From assembly GCF_010093025.1 (NCBI RefSeq), contig NZ_CP048114.1:2604001-2668000 (forward strand): 64,000 nucleotides of DNA. The letters run 5' to 3'. The translations under genes were made by a program, and so were the position numbers. This DNA is from Edaphobacter sp. 12200R-103 (lineage in GTDB: Bacteria; Acidobacteriota; Terriglobia; Terriglobales; Acidobacteriaceae). Positions 15,904 to 24,602 of the stretch are shown in pieces. The first letter of the stretch is position 1. Every line of letters begins with the position of its first letter. The notes under the pieces were generated by a model. It did no database searches and was not told where the DNA came from. It worked only from the letters and a program-made list of their open reading frames with translations.

Positions 15904-18886
15904 TATCGCGCCAGTTCTTCCCGACTCCGACCTCTGCCACGATGGGGACGGAGAACTCCGCAACGTGCTCCATCTGCTGCTTCACAATCTGCTGCAACTC
16001 GTCAGACTCGCCAGGCGCCACGTCGAACAACAACTCGTCGTGAACTTGCAGCGTCATGCGTGACTGCAGATTGCGCTGCGCGATCTCCGCGTCGATACGC
16101 AGCATGGCGATCTTAATGAGGTCGGCAGCGGTCCCCTGCAGCGGGGTGTTGACGGCGGTCCGCTCCGCGAATCCTCGCATGTTGGGGTTGCGGGACTGGA
16201 TGTCAGGAATAGGCCGCACCCTGCCGAAGTAGGTACGGACAGCCTGTTCGCGGCGGACGGTATCGAGGGTCTCCTCGATGAATCGCTTCACTCCCTTGTA
16301 ACGCTCAAAATATCGCTCAATATACTCGCGCGCGGTCTTCTGGTCGATTCCAAGCTGCGCCGCCAGGCCGAAGGGAGAGATGCCGTAGACGATGCCGAAG
16401 TTGACGGCCTTGGCCCGGTTGCGCGTCTCCTTGTCCATCGTCTCGGGATCCACCTCGAAGACCTCGCTGGCCGTAAGGGTATGGATATCCTTGCCGGTGC
16501 GATATGCGTCAAGCAGCAACGAATCCTGCGAGAAATGGGCCATCAGGCGTAACTCGATCTGAGAGTAGTCCGCCGACATCAGAACATTGCCCGGAGCAGC
16601 GATAAAAGCGGCGCGAATCTCGCGGCCGATGGAGGTCCGGATGGGAATGTTCTGCAGGTTTGGATTGATCGACGAGAGGCGTCCCGTCGCCGTTCCCACC
16701 TGGTTGAAGGTGGTGTGGATGCGGCCCCTGGAGTCAGCGAGCACGGGAAGCGCATCGAGATACGTTCCCTTCAGCTTCTGCAGCTGGCGGTGCTCGATCA
16801 CCAGGGCAGCGATGGGATGCGATTGGGCCAGCTCGTCGAGGACGTCCTGCGCGGTGGAGACAACTTTGCCCTTGCCGTACTTCAGCGGCTTGGGCAACAG
16901 CATTTTGTTGAAGAGAACATCTCCAAGCTGCTTGGGCGAATTGATATTGAAGCGGTGTCCGGATTCGGAGTAGATGCGCTCGGCCAGGTTGTCGATCTCG
17001 ACAGCAAGACGCGTAGACATCTCTCGCAGAAAGTCGGGGTCAATGCGTACGCCGGTCTGCTCCATGCGCAGAAGCACCGGAACCAGTGGCTTATCGATGG
17101 TTTCGTACACCTGCTGCAGAGGGGAGACATCTTCCGTCTTTGCGGCTACTTCCGGTGAGACAGCAAAGAGCATCTCCGGAGTGACTGCCCCACCCAGCGA
17201 GGGATCATCCGATAAAACGTTATGCGTTACCGGCGCATAGTGCGCAACCTGCTGGCCCAGCGTTGCGGAGAGACGAACTACAGAGGCTGCAGCTTCAGCA
17301 AGCCGCCTCATGTCGTTTGGATTCTCCTTGGTGGGCTGATGAACGAGCGTGCGGCTGGTGCTCCGCGCCGCAATATCGACGAGGGTATGCGAACCGTGCG
17401 TGGGATTGATCAGATAGCTAAGCAGCATCACGTCATTGCGTACGCCGGCGAGAGAAACCTTGTGTGGTTCAAGTGCGCGCAGAACGGCCTTGAGATCGTG
17501 AACGTCCTTGGGAAGCGCGGCATCCATCAGGGCTTCGCGAATGCCGGGGTCGTCGAGCGAGACCTCGAGCGCGAAATGGTCGTTGACCGCCAGGCCCAGG
17601 CGGCAGGCAGCGTCCTCCGTCGTTGCGACTGGTGCCTCCACCGCAGGCGTCGGCGCGGCGAAGAGAGACATATTCTCCGCCGGTGCAGGCTCCGGCTCGG
17701 GAGCGTCTTCTGAAGGCTCGGTCGCAGTCTCTTCAGCCAGGGCCTGGGCATCCTCTGAGATGGCAATTGCCATTCCCGCAGGCTTGCCGGTTGCGGGATC
17801 GATCGTACGCGCCTCCTCCAGGAGGTGCCGGATCTGCACTGTCGTGGGCTTCAGCTCGTAGGTGACGACCGTGGCGTCCGCCGCGGGAGCAAGCTCTTTG
17901 AGAAGCGTTGTGAACTCAAGCTCGGAGAAGAGCTCCCGGCAGGCCTCCAGATCGGGTGACTGCGTCCGCATGCTCTCCAGCGAATACTCGATAGGAACAT
18001 TCGTGTGGATGGTCACAAGCTCCTTCGAGAGCAGGATGTTTTCGCGATTGTTCGCCAGCGATTCGCGATAGGTCTTCCGCTTGATGCTCTCAGGATGCGT
18101 GATCGCCGCATCCATCGCGGCCTCCACACTGCCGAACTGCTGGATGAGCTCGACCGATCCCTTATCGCCGATTCCGGGGGCACCCGGGATGTTATCGATC
18201 GCATCTCCCCGGAGCGCCATGACGTCGATCACCCGCTGCGGAGGAATGCCGAGGTTCGCTTCCACTCCTGCGGGATCGAGAATGAGATTGTCTTTCGTCG
18301 GGTTGAGGATCGAGACGTTCTCATTGACCAGCTGCATCATGTCCTTGTCGGACGAGACGACGTAAACGTGATGCCCCAGGTCGGCCAGCCGGCAGGAGAG
18401 CGTTCCGATGACATCATCCGCTTCAAATCCCTCGTAGTAGAGGATGGGGATACGGAACGCCTCCAACGCGCGGCGAATATAGGGCTGCTGCTGAATGAGA
18501 TCGGGCGGGGTCTCGGCGCGGTTCGCCTTATATCCTCCGTACTCGATGACCTCGAACTGCTGCGTCTTGATGTTGAACTTCCTGACGTTTTTCATCTGCG
18601 CAGCCATCTCGTTGCGGTGGACCGGCGCCCCGACATCGTAGACAGCGGCCAGATACTCAGGCTGAAAGTCCTTGCGCAGCTTGTTGATCATGTTGACGAA
18701 GACATAGGTCGCCGCTGTCGGGATGCCCGTGCGCGTGGACATGGGCCGCGAACGCTGCATGGCATGATAGGCACGGAAGATGAAGGCCATCGAGTCCAGC
18801 AGATAGATGGGAGGCTTCGAGGAACTGGTCACGGCGGGCTTCTTCTCAGCGGTCTTTGTCGGCATCCTGGTCGGCGTCTTTGCCAT
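15896..18886 (-). CDS. polA: DNA polymerase I
   Basis: About 996 residues. The N-terminal 5'-nuclease domain (about residues 25-320) has IYLLDSMAFIFRAYHAM, YEGFEADDVIGTLS, VSSDKDMMQLV and GDAIDNIPGAPGIGDKGS. The middle domain lacks the DxE catalytic triad of a 3'-5' exonuclease, so proofreading is probably lost. The C-terminal polymerase has motif A SADYSQIELRLMAHFS, motif B RNRAKAVNFGIVYG and motif C LQVHDELLFDV. The start MAKTPTRMPTK at 18886 is preferred; the frame is open to 19159 but that part overlaps the divergent gene. A low-complexity Ala/Glu/Pro linker lies between the nuclease and middle domains. Confidence 0.95.
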   Translation of the reverse strand: MAKTPTRMPTKTAEKKPAVTSSSKPPIYLLDSMAFIFRAYHAMQRSRPMSTRTGIPTAATYVFVNMINKLRKDFQPEYLAAVYDVGAPVHRNEMAAQMKNVRKFNIKTQQFEVIEYGGYKANRAETPPDLIQQQPYIRRALEAFRIPILYYEGFEADDVIGTLSCRLADLGHHVYVVSSDKDMMQLVNENVSILNPTKDNLILDPAGVEANLGIPPQRVIDVMALRGDAIDNIPGAPGIGDKGSVELIQQFGSVEAAMDAAITHPESIKRKTYRESLANNRENILLSKELVTIHTNVPIEYSLESMRTQSPDLEACRELFSELEFTTLLKELAPAADATVVTYELKPTTVQIRHLLEEARTIDPATGKPAGMAIAISEDAQALAEETATEPSEDAPEPEPAPAENMSLFAAPTPAVEAPVATTEDAACRLGLAVNDHFALEVSLDDPGIREALMDAALPKDVHDLKAVLRALEPHKVSLAGVRNDVMLLSYLINPTHGSHTLVDIAARSTSRTLVHQPTKENPNDMRRLAEAAASVVRLSATLGQQVAHYAPVTHNVLSDDPSLGGAVTPEMLFAVSPEVAAKTEDVSPLQQVYETIDKPLVPVLLRMEQTGVRIDPDFLREMSTRLAVEIDNLAERIYSESGHRFNINSPKQLGDVLFNKMLLPKPLKYGKGKVVSTAQDVLDELAQSHPIAALVIEHRQLQKLKGTYLDALPVLADSRGRIHTTFNQVGTATGRLSSINPNLQNIPIRTSIGREIRAAFIAAPGNVLMSADYSQIELRLMAHFSQDSLLLDAYRTGKDIHTLTASEVFEVDPETMDKETRNRAKAVNFGIVYGISPFGLAAQLGIDQKTAREYIERYFERYKGVKRFIEETLDTVRREQAVRTYFGRVRPIPDIQSRNPNMRGFAERTAVNTPLQGTAADLIKIAMLRIDAEIAQRNLQSRMTLQVHDELLFDVAPGESDELQQIVKQQMEHVAEFSVPIVAEVGVGKNWRDIK

Positions 18887-19003
18887 AGCCTTTGATGGTA
18901 GCGCGTTGTTCCAAGTATCTCGAATCGACCGTGGATTCCTGGGACTTTCCATAAGCTCTGCCCATCCCGGCTTAACAGATAAACTCTTCCATAAGGAGCA
19001 GGA

Positions 19004-19477
19004 ATGACTCGTTTGATTTTGCTGATTGCTTGTCTGACCCTGGTTTCGCCCACCGATTTTGCACAATCCCCAGAGCACGCCAACCCTGGCTGCCAGGTAA
19101 AGGACGGTCGGACGGTCTGCAGTCTGTATTGGCTGCGGAAGGCAGTCGATGCAGCACATACGGCAAAAGCGGAGTATAGCGAGCGGGATCGGGCTACGGG
19201 AGCGCAGTTGAAAGACCTGGCGAAGTCACTGGGGAAGACTGTAATCCAGTCCGACCAGCCTGCAGATCTCACGTTCACCGTAGCGCCTGCTCCCTTGTCC
19301 GGCGTCGATATAGGCCCCGCCGACGAAGAGATTCTGGAACTGAGGGTCTATTCAGGCGACGACACAGAGCGAAAGCTGGTCTGGGTCGAGACCTATCGCG
19401 GACAGAAGGACAGGTCGTGGCCCGCAAACGTCCATGCCGCCATTGAACAGTTCCGTCAAAAACTGTCGCAGAGCTAG
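19004..19477 (+). CDS. Exported hypothetical protein
   Basis: 157 residues with a signal peptide (LILLIACLTLVSPTDFAQ). The mature part has two cysteines (GCQVKDGRTVCSLYWLRKA) and a C-terminal alpha/beta region (LELRVYSGDDTERKLVWVETYRG is split here as ELRVYSGDD and LVWVETYRG). I do not recognise the family. It is divergent from polA. The following 380 bp contain a full dispersed palindrome and no gene. Confidence 0.7.
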   Translation: MTRLILLIACLTLVSPTDFAQSPEHANPGCQVKDGRTVCSLYWLRKAVDAAHTAKAEYSERDRATGAQLKDLAKSLGKTVIQSDQPADLTFTVAPAPLSGVDIGPADEEILELRVYSGDDTERKLVWVETYRGQKDRSWPANVHAAIEQFRQKLSQS

Positions 19478-19592
19478 AGGGTATGTACCTATGTCTGAAA
19501 TCCGATCGCGGTCGCCCGAAAGATGCACGATGGCAGTTGCCCAGGACATGGCAGTGGGTTCGGATATGCAATCCTTTCGGTCCCCACGGAAG

Positions 19593-19731
19593 GTGTCATC
19601 CTGAGCGACGTTTCTCGCGGGTTTATCGCGAGAAACGTAGTCGAAGAATCTGCGGTCTGCTGGCCTCAGCCACCATCCCACACCCGCAGATCCTTCGACT
19701 TCGCGCTGAAGCGCTTCGCTCAGGATGACAC
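19593..19731. repeat. Full-length dispersed palindromic element, copy A
   Basis: 139 bp bounded by perfect terminal inverted repeats GTGTCATCCTGAGCG and CGCTCAGGATGACAC. The inner arms AGTCGAAGAATCTGCGG and CCGCAGATCCTTCGACT also pair, so the whole element can fold into one long hairpin. The left arm holds a nested stem TTTCTCGCG/CGCGAGAAA. Other full copies are at 21787 and 63546, with half copies at 34555 and 52593. Short ORFs crossing it are spurious. Confidence 0.85.
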
Positions 19732-19857
19732 TCCAGGGGTGACCTCGGAAACTGGCCAGGCGATTGTCCGCTGTTGTCTTGCCAATAGGCTCCGCGCGGC
19801 CACAAAGCAGATCAACAAAGCAACACCTATCTAAGGGATACATCCTGACCTTCTCCT

Positions 19858-20964
19858 TCAGAGAAGAAGCATGCAATCTCCATAGGAGAAGAAACGATAT
19901 CGCTCGCGGACCGCATGGCGGTATGCGTTCAGAACAAACTCGCGCCCTGCAAACGCGCTTACCAGCATCAGCAGCGTGGACTCGGGCAGGTGGAAGTTCG
20001 TCAGTAGCCCGCTGACAACCCGGAACTGATAACCGGGGTGGATGAAGATACTGGTCTCGCCGGAGTGAGCATGCAGCCGAAGTCCGCCGTGAGGCTCGAA
20101 ACCGTCGACAGCGGCGATCTGGGCGCAGTGTTCGAGTGTGCGAGTGGTCGTCGTGCCTGCAGCAAGGACGCGCCGCTTTTCCCTCAGAGCCGCATTGATC
20201 GCCTCCGCCGTTCTGGCAGGCAACGTGTAGTGCTCCGAGTGCAGGTGGATGTCTTCCACCTGCTCGGCGCGAACCGGCTGAAAGGTCCCCAGCCCCACGT
20301 GCAGCGTGATGGTTTCGACCTGAATGCCGCGCGCTCTGAGTTGGTCCAGAATCTCCGGGGTGAAATGAAGGCCGGCCGTCGGCGCAGCGGCTGAGCCGGA
20401 TTCGTGCGAGAAGACGGTCTGGTAGCGGTCCCGGTCCTCCGGGGTATCGTCCCGATGGATATATGGCGGCAGCGGCATGTGACCGATGCGGTCGAGGATC
20501 GCGCGAAACTCCGGGTTCGGCGCAAACCGCAGGGTGCGTTCGCCAAACTCGGCGGCCGCGACGACCTCTGCTTCGAGGAGTGGAACAGATTCTCCCGCAG
20601 CCGCAAAGAGAAGCCGCTCGCCCGGCTGAACCTTGCGTCCGGGGCGCACCAGGGCGGTCCACTCATTCTCCGCAAGTTGCTGTGTCAGCAACACCTCAAT
20701 ACGGCCGCTTGGCGAGGGCGAACTGGTCTGCGTGGCAGCGCTTCGAGCACGGGTTGCGTAGAGGCGCGCCGGGATCACACGGCTGTCGTTCAGAACAAGG
20801 ACGTCGCCCGGCTGCAGCATCTCGGGCAGATTACGGAAGAAATTGTCGCGATACTCTCTTTGCCCGCGGTCCAGAACAAGCATCCGGCTGGATCCGCGAA
20901 TCGCAGGCGGAACCTGCGCGATCAGCTCTTCCGGAAGATCGAAATGAAAGTCAGAGACACGCAC
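19858..20964 (-). CDS. queA: S-adenosylmethionine:tRNA ribosyltransferase-isomerase
   Basis: 368 residues. It transfers and isomerises the ribosyl group of SAM onto preQ1-tRNA to form epoxyqueuosine. It has the N-terminal [37 protein letters not shown], and the highly conserved core [27 protein letters not shown] and HSEHYTLP, then [10 protein letters not shown] and [17 protein letters not shown]. The start is GTG. It lies 30 bp downstream of the acyltransferase gene on the same strand and is probably co-transcribed with it. Confidence 0.95.
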   Translation of the reverse strand: MRVSDFHFDLPEELIAQVPPAIRGSSRMLVLDRGQREYRDNFFRNLPEMLQPGDVLVLNDSRVIPARLYATRARSAATQTSSPSPSGRIEVLLTQQLAENEWTALVRPGRKVQPGERLLFAAAGESVPLLEAEVVAAAEFGERTLRFAPNPEFRAILDRIGHMPLPPYIHRDDTPEDRDRYQTVFSHESGSAAAPTAGLHFTPEILDQLRARGIQVETITLHVGLGTFQPVRAEQVEDIHLHSEHYTLPARTAEAINAALREKRRVLAAGTTTTRTLEHCAQIAAVDGFEPHGGLRLHAHSGETSIFIHPGYQFRVVSGLLTNFHLPESTLLMLVSAFAGREFVLNAYRHAVRERYRFFSYGDCMLLL

Positions 20965-20994
20965 CGCTTCTGATTTTACGGGAGCTGTATGGGA

Positions 20995-21738
20995 TCATAC
21001 TCGGCCGCTGTGATTGTGCGGCCCCTGCGCGATCTGTACTGCGCGGTCAAGAGCAGACTGCACGGCCTCTCGTTCCGCAGGAGCAGGCGCGGCCCAGCCA
21101 ACCGTGACCCGCGAGAATGGCTTGGGGATCAGGAAACGATCCCACGATCGAAGCGTCCACGCCCGCTCCGGATGAAGATAGATCGCACCCACCGTAGCGT
21201 TCACCACCTGGGCCAGTTGAGTCACGCCGGGCTTGGCAACCTGTGCCGGGCCCCTGGGGCCATCCGCCGTAAAAGCGCAATAGTTTCCGGCGAGATACGC
21301 CCGCTGCAGGTTCCGCAGGCCAACGGCGCCGTCGCGCGAGCTGGATCCGCGCACTGGCACGAAGCCCAGTCTTCGAACGGTGCGGGCGATCAGTTCTCCA
21401 TCGAAGCTCTGACTGATCAGGATATGGATGTCTCCATTGCGGAAGCGCCATGCGCATGCCAGAAGACAACGATGCCACAGTGCGTAGATAAGCGGCGGAG
21501 GTGTGTGATAGGCAGGCTCCGCTCCCTCCTCGCTTACGTCTTCATAGCGCAGCGTCACTCCCAGCAGGCAGATGATCATATAGGCCAGCGGCGGAACGAC
21601 CGCCAGGATAAGCCGCTGCTTGAATGTGTAATTCGGAGCCACTAGGAAAAAGTCTACCCTGAGCCCCCTTCGGTGCTCCGTCTGAGATGTATCCACATAT
21701 GGACCTGCATTTTCACTGGTGTCATCTAGGGATGGCAA
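20995..21738 (-). CDS. DUF374 lysophospholipid acyltransferase family protein
   Basis: 247 residues. It has a membrane span near residue 45 (LILAVVPPLAYMIICLLGV) and the DUF374 pattern: IYALWHRCLL (the HxxxxD-type catalytic His), FVPVRGSSSRDGAVGLRNL, FTADGPRGPAQVAKPGV. Members add acyl groups to lipid A or related glycolipids at the inner membrane. The first residues up to about 25 are unconserved, so the start is uncertain. It is probably the first gene of a two-gene unit with queA. Confidence 0.85.
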   Translation of the reverse strand: MPSLDDTSENAGPYVDTSQTEHRRGLRVDFFLVAPNYTFKQRLILAVVPPLAYMIICLLGVTLRYEDVSEEGAEPAYHTPPPLIYALWHRCLLACAWRFRNGDIHILISQSFDGELIARTVRRLGFVPVRGSSSRDGAVGLRNLQRAYLAGNYCAFTADGPRGPAQVAKPGVTQLAQVVNATVGAIYLHPERAWTLRSWDRFLIPKPFSRVTVGWAAPAPAEREAVQSALDRAVQIAQGPHNHSGRV

Positions 21739-21786
21739 GCTTTCCGAAATAATCGCCGGCGAGGTTTACTCCACATCTTTTTGCAA

Positions 21787-21904
21787 GTGTCATCCTGAGC
21801 GGAGCGCGTCAGCGCGAAGTCGAAGGATCTGCGGTCTGCTGGCTCAACCACCATCCCAAACCGGCAGAGCCTTCGACCCCGCTGCGCTTCGCTCAGGAGG
21901 AAAC
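21787..21904. repeat. Dispersed palindromic element, copy B (right end decayed)
   Basis: It starts GTGTCATCCTGAGCG, has inner arms AGTCGAAGGATCTGCGG and GCAGAGCCTTCGAC, and ends GCTCAGGAGGA instead of CAGGATGACAC. It lacks the nested left-arm stem of copies A and C. It fills the gap between the acyltransferase start and the ABC permease stop. Confidence 0.8.
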
Positions 21905-21907
21905 GTC

Positions 21908-23146
21908 CTAGCTATATTTGAGCCATCGCATGATCTCGGAGAAGTTTGGCCGCTTGCCATACATCAGAATCCCGACCCGGTAGATGCGACTGGCGCACCA
22001 GAGAATGCCGTAGATTGTAACCACCATCAGAAAGATGGAGAGAGCGACCTCCCACGCCGGCGGAGGAGCCAGTGAGATCCGCAGATACATGATCAACGGA
22101 GTGCAGAAGGGGATAAGGGAGATCACCCGCGAAATCGGGCTGCTGGGATTGCTGATCACCGGTCCCAGCGCAAACATGCAACCCGCCAGAGGCATAACAA
22201 GAAACATGTTGAGCTGCTGCAGCTCCTGTTCGGAGTTGACCATCGCTCCCAGGGCAGCCGCGATCGAGGAGTAGAGGAGATAGCCAAGCAGAAAGAAGAC
22301 GACAAAATAGACGATCTGCGCCGCGCTCAGCGAGATGTGGGCGCTCTGGCCCGCGACTGCCTGTAGCCACGATCCGCTCGTGAGCAGAATCGCCGTCAGC
22401 AGCCACACCGCCACCTGGGTAAGCCCGACCGAACCCACGCCGATCACCTTGCCGGCCATCATCTCTTCCGGCGTGATGGTCGCCAGCAGAATCTCGAAGA
22501 CGCGGGAGGTCTTCTCCTCAATGATGGAACGGGCAACGTTCATCCCATAGAGAAGGATCACCATGTACATGAGGAAGAACAGCACATAGATGGCAACGAA
22601 GCTGGAGGTGGTGTCGGCATTCTTTCCGGCCTGTGTGGTATCGACCTTCACCGGCTCCATCAGCGAGTCGACCTCGTTGGCGACCATTCCGTCGTGCGCC
22701 AGCTGCTCCCGCATCAGAACCGTACGCAGCGCGGTTGTAATCGCGGACTTGGTGGCGATATCCCCTGCAGAGCGCGGAGTATACGAAAACGTCGGACGCT
22801 CGTTCGGGTGTGCGCCGGGAGTAATCCACAGGTAGCCGTCGATCTGCCTGTCAGCCAGCATCGAATCCAGCGTTGCTTTCGTCGTGCTGTTGCCCGGGGA
22901 GATGACGTCGACCGTCATCTCGCTCCCTTTGCTGTGCTCCAGTTCCTTTTGCAGATCCATCGCCAGTAACTGATCGCGAGAGACGATCGTGATGCGGGAA
23001 GTCGATTTCGTCTTGCTTGTACCCCGGACCGAAACCACAATTCCGCCTCCCATCAACAGCGGGATGAGCAGGGTGGAGATGAGAAAAGCCCTGGTGCGGA
23101 CCCGCTCCAGGTACTCGCGCTTTGCAATCAGCCAGATATTACGCAT
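21908..23146 (-). CDS. ABC-2 type transporter permease (NatB-like)
   Basis: 412 residues. It has a first membrane span (FLISTLLIPLLMGGGIVV), then a large extracytoplasmic domain (about residues 40-190), then five or six spans in the C-terminal half, including FVAIYVLFFLMYMVILLYGMN in part. The cytoplasmic element NVARSIIEEKTSRVFEILLATITPEEMMAGKV is the ABC-2/NatB signature. It overlaps the ATPase gene by 8 bp, so the two form one exporter. The substrate is unknown; NatAB relatives export sodium or small toxic compounds. Confidence 0.88.
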   Translation of the reverse strand: MRNIWLIAKREYLERVRTRAFLISTLLIPLLMGGGIVVSVRGTSKTKSTSRITIVSRDQLLAMDLQKELEHSKGSEMTVDVISPGNSTTKATLDSMLADRQIDGYLWITPGAHPNERPTFSYTPRSAGDIATKSAITTALRTVLMREQLAHDGMVANEVDSLMEPVKVDTTQAGKNADTTSSFVAIYVLFFLMYMVILLYGMNVARSIIEEKTSRVFEILLATITPEEMMAGKVIGVGSVGLTQVAVWLLTAILLTSGSWLQAVAGQSAHISLSAAQIVYFVVFFLLGYLLYSSIAAALGAMVNSEQELQQLNMFLVMPLAGCMFALGPVISNPSSPISRVISLIPFCTPLIMYLRISLAPPPAWEVALSIFLMVVTIYGILWCASRIYRVGILMYGKRPNFSEIMRWLKYS

Positions 23147-24041
23147 CGACGCGATCTCCTACCGTTTCGATAAAGATCTCTTCGAGTGTAGGCTCCATCA
23201 CCTCAAACCGGGTGATACGAGCTTTCGAGACTGCGTCAGCCAGCAGCAGCTGGGCGTCGCCGTCTTCCCGCAGCCTGATCTCCGCCATGCCGTTATAGTT
23301 CTTCGCACTTTCGATGGCAGGATTGCTCAGAAAGCCGGGGTCCCCTTCAAACACTATCTCGACGCGATTCTTCGGGTAGCGCGCCTTGATCTCCTGCATC
23401 TCGCCCGCAAGGACCTTCCTGCCGCGATGAATGAGGCAGATGGTGTCGCAGAGCTTCTCCACCTGGTCCATGCGATGCGTCGAAAACAAAACCGTGCGGC
23501 CCTGCCGGTTCAGATCGAGCAGCGTGTCCTGCAGCAGGGCAGCATTGACCGGGTCAAGCCCGCTGAAGGGCTCGTCCATGATGATGAGCTCCGGCTCATG
23601 CAGAAGAGCAGCAATAAACTGGATCTTCTGCTGCATGCCCTTCGACAGCTCTTCCGTCTTCTTCGGGATGGCCTCGGTGATCTCCATCCGCTCGCACCAG
23701 CCGTGGGCACGCTTGCTGGCGGTCACGACGTCGAGACCATGCAGCTGGCCCAGAAAGATCAGCTGGTCGATCACCTTCATCTTCTTGTAAAGGCCACGCT
23801 CCTCCGGCAGGTAGCCGACCCGATAGACACTCTTGCGGTCGAAGGGCTGACCGAACAGGGAGACTGATCCGGTATCGGGCATGGTCATGCCGATCATCAT
23901 GCGGATCGATGAGGTCTTGCCGGACCCGTTCGGCCCCAGAAGGCCAAACATGCTCCCTGCCGCGATCTCGAAGCTGAGGTCATTGACCGCGATCTTTGAG
24001 TCATATGCCTTCGAGACATTCTGAAGTTGAACGATTGCCAT
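23139..24041 (-). CDS. ABC transporter ATP-binding protein (NatA-like)
   Basis: About 300 residues. It has Walker A LLGPNGSGKTSSIRMM, a Q-loop in VGYLPEERGLY, signature LSKGMQQKIQF, Walker B IIMDEPFSGLDP and switch His STHRMDQVE. A C-terminal DUF4162-like extension is present (VEIVFEGDPGF to FEVMEPTLEEIFI). The start MAIVQLQNVSKAY at 24041 fits the family; ten extra residues upstream are unlikely. It powers the adjacent NatB-like permease. Confidence 0.92.
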   Translation of the reverse strand: MAIVQLQNVSKAYDSKIAVNDLSFEIAAGSMFGLLGPNGSGKTSSIRMMIGMTMPDTGSVSLFGQPFDRKSVYRVGYLPEERGLYKKMKVIDQLIFLGQLHGLDVVTASKRAHGWCERMEITEAIPKKTEELSKGMQQKIQFIAALLHEPELIIMDEPFSGLDPVNAALLQDTLLDLNRQGRTVLFSTHRMDQVEKLCDTICLIHRGRKVLAGEMQEIKARYPKNRVEIVFEGDPGFLSNPAIESAKNYNGMAEIRLREDGDAQLLLADAVSKARITRFEVMEPTLEEIFIETVGDRVDA

Positions 24042-24105
24042 GGAGTCTCGTCTGCTGGGAGGTTGCGGCAAGTGTAGCAGGCCGGTCCCGGTCGATCCGC
24101 ACGCG

Positions 24106-24501
24106 TTATTGCAACTGCTGATACATCGAATTCAGGTCGAAGTTATTCCAGGCCTCAACCGCTCTCCCGTCCTGCAGCCGCACCATGCACATCCCGGTAA
24201 AGGTCACCTTCTTCCCGGTAGCGGGTACTCCCAGCCCATCGCCGGTATGCAATGCAGTCACGACACAGCAGGCGGCCGTCAGATCCTCCCCCGAGATCGT
24301 ATGAGTCACGTCGACATGAATCTCCGAAAAGCTGGAACAGAGCTGTTTATGAAAGGCCTTAAACGCTCCGCTTCCATCCACCGCTGTACCATCCGGATGT
24401 TCCAGCCCATGCGTTCTGGCTTCCGGCGCCATCATCGCGTCGATCGCCTCTGTGCGACCCTGATTCCAGACTTCTTCAAACCACTTCTCTAAAAATGTCA
24501 C
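24106..24501 (-). CDS. SnoaL-like (NTF2 fold) protein
   Basis: 131 residues. The pattern matches the SnoaL-like/ester cyclase family: FLEKWFEEVWNQGRTEAIDAMMAPEARTHG, AFKAFHKQLCSSFSEIHV, and a C-terminal GRAVEAWNNFDLNSMYQQL. The fold is a cone-shaped pocket used by polyketide cyclases, isomerases and many proteins without known activity. The start is GTG at 24501 with GGAGG 9-10 nt upstream. It lies about 65 bp upstream of the ABC gene on the same strand. Confidence 0.8.
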   Translation of the reverse strand: MTFLEKWFEEVWNQGRTEAIDAMMAPEARTHGLEHPDGTAVDGSGAFKAFHKQLCSSFSEIHVDVTHTISGEDLTAACCVVTALHTGDGLGVPATGKKVTFTGMCMVRLQDGRAVEAWNNFDLNSMYQQLQ

Positions 24502-24602
24502 AGGACCATACCTCCAACAAAGTCGAACGATTGTCTCCGGAGCCCTGAAAAACCTGTCTTCTGTCTGTGAACTAAATTATAGGTGTTGATAGCATCGATT
24601 CT

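Noticed and set aside
19352..20662. Minus-strand frame of 436 codons overlapping queA
   Set aside because: It is in a different frame from the certain queA and crosses repeat copy A; the composition is Arg/Ser/Pro-rich shadow sequence.
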